Shown piece after piece: positions 6,207-10,000 of a stretch of 10,000 nt of DNA. The DNA is from Thermoplasmata archaeon. Its GTDB lineage: Archaea; Thermoplasmatota; Thermoplasmata; Lutacidiplasmatales; UBA184. Every line of letters starts with the position of its first letter. Position 1 is the first letter of the stretch. Position numbers and translations under genes: made by a program. The notes under the pieces were generated by a model that saw only the letters and a program-made list of their open reading frames with translations, was not told the DNA's origin and ran no database searches. The stretch covers positions 1 to 10,000 of the forward strand of contig JAJZGO010000050.1 of assembly GCA_021798415.1 (NCBI GenBank). Reading direction: 5' to 3'.

Positions 6207-6749
6207 TCACGGGGCAACGAGCGTCGGGATCTCCCAGGGTTCGTGGCGGACCTCGATCGAGAGGACCCCCGAGCGGACCTCGGGGTCGTGGAACTGGCGC
6301 ACGGCGGTGGCGATCGTCCCGTACCCCCACGACCGGGCCCGGTCGAGCTCGGCGGTGGGGACTCGCTCGGTCCCCGGCGGCGTGTAGAAGCTCTCGCCCG
6401 GGCTAACGAGGCGGCCGCCCCGATGCACGACCGCCCGGCGGAGGCGGCGGACCCCGGAGCCGGCGACCCGGGGGACCGGGTCGGTCCGGGTGTCGAACAC
6501 GGCGAAGCTCGACGAGTAGAACGTCCTCGCGGGAAGGTGGTCGAGGAACCGGCGGATCGAGCGGTCCAGCTCCGACCCTCCGGCGGCGCATCCGAGGAAG
6601 ATCACTCCGGGGGTCCGGATCGCGCTCGGGTCGACCTCGGCCGCCGCCCTCGCCCGGTCCTCGTTCGACCAATCCACCGCCGCCGCAATGGCGCGGGCGA
6701 TGCGGGCCGTGCCTTCGGTGCGGTTTCCGAACAGAACGTACACCCACAC
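6207..6749 (-). CDS. Flavodoxin-like protein
   Basis: From the GTG at 6749 the product is 180 residues, about the size of a single flavodoxin domain. The N-terminal strand and phosphate-loop region read VWVYVLFGNRTEGTARIA, comparable to the SRTGNT loop of FMN-binding flavodoxins but with E12 where the usual glycine stands. The second signature, GVIFLGCAAGG followed by RSIRRFLDHLP, matches the flavodoxin strand-loop-helix that packs on the FMN ring. The C-terminal part fits the last strand and helix of the fold. The likely role is cytosolic electron transfer or FMN-dependent redox; the altered loop makes cofactor binding uncertain. I chose GTG 6749 because GGGGAG lies six bases upstream. A longer GTG start at 6791 would overlap the TATA-like box. 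It may be co-transcribed with the downstream protease. Confidence 0.75.
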   Translation of the reverse strand: MWVYVLFGNRTEGTARIARAIAAAVDWSNEDRARAAAEVDPSAIRTPGVIFLGCAAGGSELDRSIRRFLDHLPARTFYSSSFAVFDTRTDPVPRVAGSGVRRLRRAVVHRGGRLVSPGESFYTPPGTERVPTAELDRARSWGYGTIATAVRQFHDPEVRSGVLSIEVRHEPWEIPTLVAP

Positions 6750-6755
6750 AACATT

Positions 6756-6761
6756 CTCCCC
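6756..6761 (-). promoter_or_regulatory. Shine-Dalgarno sequence deciding the flavodoxin-like start
   Basis: GGGGAG on the minus strand is followed by the six-base spacer AATGTT and then GTG at 6749. This favours GTG 6749 over the upstream in-frame GTG at 6791, which has no such site. Confidence 0.5.
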
Positions 6762-6780
6762 GCTCGAGGCGTGGGGGCGA

Positions 6781-6788
6781 GGATATTT
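6781..6788 (-). promoter_or_regulatory. TATA-like box upstream of the flavodoxin-like gene
   Basis: AAATATCC on the minus strand predicts a transcript start about 26 bases downstream, near 6758-6762. That leaves a short leader that just includes the GGGGAG site. This promoter may also serve the protease gene downstream. Confidence 0.45.
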
Positions 6789-6902
6789 CACTCGCAGGTC
6801 AAATCGAATTCACCCGCGCTGCCTCCTTAATTCCGAAGGCACTGGTCGATGCGGGGAGCTCCGGTGGGTCGTCTCGGCCGTCGCCCGGCACTGCGACGGT
6901 GG

Positions 6903-6916
6903 GCCGACGCGTCGGC
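6903..6916. repeat. 14-base perfect palindrome
   Basis: GCCGACGCGTCGGC equals its own reverse complement. It lies in the non-coding stretch between two minus-strand genes. Function is unknown. Confidence 0.35.
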
Positions 6917-6953
6917 GCCCCTCGATAGGTCAAGGAGCTCCCGCCGCTCCCCT

Positions 6954-7002
6954 CGCGAGCACGGGCCGACCCCCTGCGGCGGCTCGAGGGGGGTCGCTCG
7001 CG
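6954..7002. repeat. Long nested hairpin in intergenic DNA
   Basis: The outer arms CGCGAG (6954-6959) and CTCGCG (6997-7002) enclose inner arms CGACCCCC (6967-6974) and GGGGGTCG (6989-6996), with an asymmetric internal loop and a 14-base apical loop. A 6-bp plus 8-bp G/C stem in non-coding DNA could belong to a structured RNA or a transcription stop, but no T-run or known RNA motif supports a named class. Confidence 0.4.
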
Positions 7003-7161
7003 ACGAAGATCCTCTCTCATCCGCGCGAGCGATCCCGATCCGGTGCTCGGAGAGCGGGAGGAACGACATCGTCCGATGGAGAGGCCGGGGGTGCGAGGGC
7101 GCCGGAACAACCGGCCGGGGCCGATGGGAACGGACGGGAAGCGGCCGCGGGGAGGGAGTGC

Positions 7162-7176
7162 GGGCGAAAGGCGCCC
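7162..7176 (-). terminator. Hairpin directly after the membrane-protein stop codon
   Basis: GGGCG (7162-7166) and CGCCC (7172-7176) form a 5-bp G/C stem around AAAGG, abutting the TGA at 7179-7177. Position favours a 3'-end structure. There is no U-tract, which archaeal intrinsic termination normally uses, so the terminator call is tentative. Confidence 0.25.
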
Positions 7177-7953
7177 TCAGTGTTGGGCGCTGACCGCGCC
7201 CGCGCCGATCGGCGCGACGGGGGTCGGGGCTCGCCCGGGAGGCATCATCGTCTCCGCGGCCTCCTTGAGCCACGGAAGGCTCGAGAGCGCTTCGGTGAAC
7301 GCGGAGCTCTGGGTCTCGTGTCGCCGCCACCGGTGCGGCGTCAAGACGCTGAAGCCGGCGGTCGTTCGGATCCGGCTCGAGCCGTTCGCGAGCATCGCGA
7401 CCGAGAACGCGAGCAGGACCATCGCCGGAAGCTCGACGACGATCGCGAGGTAGCCGAGCCATATCGTGCCGGTCGCGAGGCCGATCCCCCAGAAGACCGC
7501 GGCACCGAGCGCAGCGGCCGCGCCGTAGAGCGCCGGACCCGCGGCGTAGGCGTGGATCCGACCGTGCTGGCGCATCTCCTCGGCGCTGCGCAGGTATTCC
7601 ACGAGCACTCGCCCGAGCGGCGTGTTCGGTTCGGGAAGCTGCCCGGCGCCCGAGTGGACGGCGACCGTCCGGGCGAGCTCGAGCTCAAAGTGCCGCTGGC
7701 GCGCCTCGTCCGCGCCGAGCATGCCCCCGATCGAAAAGATGATCACCGTGCCGAGGACGAGGAGGAGGGGGACGAAAGCGCCCGCCAGGTCGGCGAGGGC
7801 GGTGTTGTCGGCCAGGAGCAGGAGGACGTAGACCGCCGCAACGAGCACGCCGAGCACGACGAGTCGACCTTCGGAGGTATCTGGCGGCGGCACTTCGGGG
7901 AGCTTCCACTGCGGCCACTTGGGCCATTCGAGCGAGGGGCTGGACGCGGTCAC
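7177..7953 (-). CDS. Four-helix membrane protein of unknown function
   Basis: From the GTG at 7953 the product is 258 residues. A short tryptophan/proline-rich N-terminus (SLEWPKWPQWKLPEVPPP) precedes two adjacent hydrophobic helices (about 31-49 and 55-78). A charged, helical soluble stretch follows (about 80-135, including ARQRHFELELARTVAVHSG and EYLRSAEEMRQHGRI). Two more helices come next (about 138-162 and 164-190), then a polar tail with RIRTTAGFSVLTPHRWRR. I do not recognise the family, and no catalytic or transport motif is evident. The GTG start is supported by a TATA box about 27 bases upstream (7978-7983 in CATAAA orientation), giving a leaderless transcript. An upstream in-frame extension to 8046 would run through that promoter and is unlikely. 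It is divergent from the alpha-hydroxy-acid oxidase gene and shares its promoter element. Confidence 0.75.
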   Translation of the reverse strand: MTASSPSLEWPKWPQWKLPEVPPPDTSEGRLVVLGVLVAAVYVLLLLADNTALADLAGAFVPLLLVLGTVIIFSIGGMLGADEARQRHFELELARTVAVHSGAGQLPEPNTPLGRVLVEYLRSAEEMRQHGRIHAYAAGPALYGAAAALGAAVFWGIGLATGTIWLGYLAIVVELPAMVLLAFSVAMLANGSSRIRTTAGFSVLTPHRWRRHETQSSAFTEALSSLPWLKEAAETMMPPGRAPTPVAPIGAGAVSAQH

Positions 7954-7973
7954 GCCCAATGAAACGCATGCTC

Positions 7974-7989
7974 TACCTTTATGAAGGTA
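7974..7989. promoter_or_regulatory. Symmetric divergent TATA element
   Basis: TACCTT-TATG-AAGGTA is a 6-bp inverted repeat around a four-base centre. On the minus strand it reads as a TATA box (CATAAAGG) about 27 bases before the GTG at 7953. On the plus strand CTTTATGA could direct transcription from near 8006 toward the oxidase start at 8092, leaving an ~85-base leader. One element may therefore serve both genes, or the repeat may be a regulator site over the minus-strand promoter. Confidence 0.5.
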
Positions 7990-8091
7990 TCCCCCGTCCC
8001 TATCGGCGCCTCGGGCGGCGTCCGGGGGCTGCCGCCCCGCGAGCATACGGCCGACCCCGGTGCGTTCGGCCCGGCGGGACCGGGGCCATCG

Positions 8092-9231
8092 ATGCTTTCA
8101 AGTCCGGCAGGCCCCTCGGCCCCTTGCCCTCCGACGACCGTGGACGACCAGCTCGCGTACGGGTTCCGCACGCTCAGCGACCTCGAAGAAAGCGCCTCGC
8201 GCCGCGTGCTCGACCACGTCTGGGCGTACATCCAGGGCGGGTCCGGCGACGAACGGACGCTGGCCGCGAACCTCGCAGCGTTCCGTCGCCGAAGCCTGCG
8301 ACCCCGCGTCCTCGTGGACGCGACGTCCATCGACCTCTCGACGACCGTCCTCGGCCGTCGGACCCGCGCACCGTTCTTCGTCGCACCGACCGCCTACCAG
8401 GGGATGGTCCATCCGGAGGGAGAGGTGGCGGTCGCCCGGGCGGCCCGCGACGCCGGCCTCCTCGGCGCGTTCTCGACCCTCTCCTCCCGCTCGCTCGAGG
8501 AGATCGCCGCCGCCTCGGGGGACGGCGTGCGCTGGTTCCAGCTCTACCTCCAGCCCGACTTCGGCGTCTCGAAGAGCCTCGTCGAGCGGGCGGAGCGTGC
8601 CGGCTACGCCGCGATCGTCCTGACGGCCGACGTACCGGTCCTCGGTAGCCGAGACCGTCAGGCCCGGGGCGGGTTCGCTATCGACGCGAGCGTGCCGGTC
8701 GGCAATGGGGCCGACGTGGTGCCCCCGTCGCGCGCGCCCCTCCTCCAGGGCGAGGAGTACCGCTTGCGCTCGGACGCCGGATCGACCTGGGAGGTCCTCG
8801 ACCAGCTTCGCGAGGCGACCCGACTCCCGATCGTCGTCAAGGGGATCCTGACCGGGGCGGACGCGCGACGCGCCGTCGACCACGGCGCTCGGGGCATCGT
8901 GGTCTCGAACCACGGGGGCCGCCAGCTCGACGGGAGCCCGGCGGCGCTCGACGCGCTCGCCGAGGTCGTCGCTTCGGTGGGCGGCGCGACGGAGGTGTAC
9001 CTCGACGGCGGCGTCCGTCGCGGAAGTGACGTGCTCGTGGCCCTCGCGATGGGGGCCCGCGCCGTCGGGCTCGGCCGGCCGGTCCTCTGGGCCCTCGCGG
9101 CCGGTGGGGGGGCGGGCGTCGCCCACTACTTCTCCCTGCTCGGCGTCGAACTCGCCACGTCGATGGCGCTCGCGGGGCGAACGAACCTCGCCGACGTCGA
9201 TGCAAGCCTTCTCGGCCCGGCGCTCCCCTGA
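8092..9231 (+). CDS. FMN-dependent alpha-hydroxy-acid oxidase/dehydrogenase
   Basis: From the ATG at 8092 the product is 379 residues, near the usual ~360-380 for glycolate oxidase/lactate dehydrogenase-type flavoenzymes. It oxidises an L-2-hydroxy acid to the 2-keto acid on an FMN-bearing TIM barrel. The active-site set is complete: Y46 (in AYIQGGSGDERT), Y152 (FQLY), D180 (LTAD), K250 (VVKGI), the signature SNHGGRQLDG with H274 and R277, the FMN phosphate site LDGGVRRGSD (304-313) and GLGRPV (326-331). No membrane anchor or heme domain is fused, so the electron acceptor (oxygen, quinone or carrier) is unknown. The substrate cannot be read from the sequence. The start is uncertain: the frame is open back to an ATG at 7981 inside the promoter element, and a GTG at 8140 is also possible. 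Confidence 0.88.
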   Translation: MLSSPAGPSAPCPPTTVDDQLAYGFRTLSDLEESASRRVLDHVWAYIQGGSGDERTLAANLAAFRRRSLRPRVLVDATSIDLSTTVLGRRTRAPFFVAPTAYQGMVHPEGEVAVARAARDAGLLGAFSTLSSRSLEEIAAASGDGVRWFQLYLQPDFGVSKSLVERAERAGYAAIVLTADVPVLGSRDRQARGGFAIDASVPVGNGADVVPPSRAPLLQGEEYRLRSDAGSTWEVLDQLREATRLPIVVKGILTGADARRAVDHGARGIVVSNHGGRQLDGSPAALDALAEVVASVGGATEVYLDGGVRRGSDVLVALAMGARAVGLGRPVLWALAAGGGAGVAHYFSLLGVELATSMALAGRTNLADVDASLLGPALP

Positions 9232-9243
9232 CCCCCGATCATG

Positions 9244-9257
9244 CGCTTCGGTAAGCG
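9244..9257. repeat. Small hairpin between convergent genes
   Basis: CGCTT (9244-9248) and AAGCG (9253-9257) form a 5-bp stem with loop CGGT in the 50-base gap between the convergent oxidase and lipid-kinase genes. It could help end transcripts from either side, but it is short and lacks a T-run. Confidence 0.25.
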
Positions 9258-9281
9258 GGTCTTCCCCTCGATCGCGGCGAG

Positions 9282-10000
9282 TTATCGGCGGGGGACGAAC
9301 GGCATTCGGATCGCGCCCGCGAGGAGCTCGTAGCGCGCCGGCAGCCTTCCCACGACGTCCCCGTCCGCCTCGACCGGAACGATCGCCGAGGGGTCGACCG
9401 CCCGAAGCTCGACCCTCGTCGCCGCCCAGAGGGACACCCCCGGGCGGCCGAGGTGCTCGCCCGTCCGGAAGCGTCCGAGCTCGCGCAGGAGGCGCAGTCG
9501 GGGGATCCGCCCGACCGCGACGACCTCCCAGCGGCCGTCCGAAGGGTCCGCGTGCGGGGACGTGAGCATCCCCGACCCCGAGTACGGCCCGTTCGTGACC
9601 AGGAGGTTCGTCAGCTCGAAGTTCCCGGGCGCCCCGTCGAACCCGGCGATCTCCACGCCCACGGGACGCCAGCCGATCACTTCCCGCACCGTGGATCGCA
9701 CGTACGCTCCTTGGTTGCGCGCCCCCGATCGACGGTTCACGCGACCGACGACGGCCGCACCGAGCCCGACGTACGACTGGTTGACCCAGTGGCGGTCCCG
9801 CCCGCCCGCGGGCCCGAACTCGATGCGGCCGACATCGATCCCCACGACCGGCGTCCGCGCGAGGTGATCGAGGGCGAGGGACGGATCGGCCGGGATTCCG
9901 AGCCCGCGGGCGAAATCGGAGCCGGAACCGAGACGCAGGGGCACGAAGACGGGGTCGCGTCGTTGGGCCGACCGGTGCCGCATCCAGCCGTCGACGAGAC
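9282..10000 (-). CDS. YegS/diacylglycerol-kinase-like lipid kinase, N-terminus cut by right edge
   Basis: The frame is open to the right edge, giving 238 visible residues. An ATG at 9983 is internal, because the residues upstream of it (LVDGW) continue the family sequence. The visible part starts just before the conserved loop LRLGSGSDFARGLGIP, the counterpart of LPLGTGNDFAR with serine for asparagine. It covers the beta-sandwich domain with NGPYSGSGM and DPSDGRWEVVAVG, and ends with the typical VPVEADGDVVGRLPARYEL segment. The nucleotide-binding GGDGT motif lies outside the window. These kinases phosphorylate lipid alcohols with ATP at the cytosolic membrane face; the archaeal substrate here is unknown. 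The gene converges on the oxidase with a 50-base gap. The stop is TAA at 9284-9282. Confidence 0.85.
   Translation of the reverse strand, partial: LVDGWMRHRSAQRRDPVFVPLRLGSGSDFARGLGIPADPSLALDHLARTPVVGIDVGRIEFGPAGGRDRHWVNQSYVGLGAAVVGRVNRRSGARNQGAYVRSTVREVIGWRPVGVEIAGFDGAPGNFELTNLLVTNGPYSGSGMLTSPHADPSDGRWEVVAVGRIPRLRLLRELGRFRTGEHLGRPGVSLWAATRVELRAVDPSAIVPVEADGDVVGRLPARYELLAGAIRMPFVPRR

Larger units (their letters stand above)
6792..7161. other. Intergenic region with strong GC-rich hairpins
   Basis: About 370 bases lie between the four-helix membrane protein gene and the flavodoxin-like gene, both on the minus strand. All long frames here translate to arginine-, glycine- and proline-rich sequence with no recognisable domain, so I call none. 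The region has a 14-base perfect palindrome at 6903-6916 and a long nested hairpin at 6954-7002. I looked for RNase P RNA core motifs, SRP RNA domain IV and tRNA arms and found no convincing match. Confidence 0.5.

Noticed and set aside
6827..7462. Minus-strand frame of about 210 codons covering the gap and part of the membrane-protein gene
   Set aside because: The composition is Arg/Pro/Ser-rich, and the 3' part of the overlapping frame clearly encodes membrane helices, so this is a frame-shifted shadow.
6688..7962. Long plus-strand open frame of about 420 codons
   Set aside because: It is Arg/Gly/Glu-rich and low in complexity, and it runs antisense across the flavodoxin-like start, a non-coding gap and the membrane-protein gene. 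No start signal was found.
8098..9126. Minus-strand open frame opposite the hydroxy-acid oxidase
   Set aside because: It is a shadow frame. The plus strand carries the full family signature, including SNHGGRQLDG.
1..10000. CRISPR array, insertion sequence ends, tRNA/rRNA genes, toxin-antitoxin or defence gene cluster
   Set aside because: By eye there were no regularly spaced direct repeats, transposase motifs, terminal inverted repeats, RNA-gene signatures or defence-protein domains.

Overview
The window (about two thirds G+C) most likely comes from an archaeon, probably a high-GC, uncultivated member of Thermoplasmatota. Three things point there: a large secreted thermopsin-type (family A5) protease with the tail architecture common in that phylum, a zinc-ribbon/one-helix/PKD surface protein, and TATA-like boxes lying about 26-28 bases upstream of start codons (at 1542 and 7953), which is the archaeal leaderless pattern. 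No rRNA, tRNA, CRISPR array, insertion sequence or replication origin was recognised.

Layout. 1-199 (-): the 5' part of an unrecognised gene that runs off the left edge. 476-1096 (-): membrane-anchored zinc-ribbon/PKD protein. 1097-1541: intergenic, with an inverted repeat at one end and the tyrA promoter at the other. 1542-2645 (+): fused chorismate mutase/prephenate dehydrogenase (tyrA), the committed steps from chorismate toward tyrosine. 2646-2892: intergenic, with a long palindrome. 2893-3252 (+): a small orphan frame whose first ~55 codons look coding and whose remainder does not. 2994-6137 (-): the thermopsin-like protease, whose last ~100 codons lie antisense to the orphan frame and look abnormal. 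6207-6749 (-): flavodoxin-like protein immediately upstream of the protease. 6750-7176: intergenic, with strong GC-rich hairpins. 7177-7953 (-): four-helix membrane protein of unknown function, divergent from 8092-9231 (+), an FMN-dependent alpha-hydroxy-acid oxidase/dehydrogenase. 9282-10000 (-): YegS/diacylglycerol-kinase-like lipid kinase, cut by the right edge.

How the genes relate. There is no single obvious pathway. tyrA is an isolated biosynthetic gene. The flavodoxin-like gene and the protease are co-oriented 69 bases apart and could share a transcript. The membrane protein and the hydroxy-acid oxidase share one symmetric promoter element. The most unusual spot is 2893-3296, where two convergent frames both lose coding character over the same ~250 bases. 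This may mark a deletion junction that removed both 3' ends, including the membrane anchor expected on the protease. No convincing new defence or mobile system was seen.
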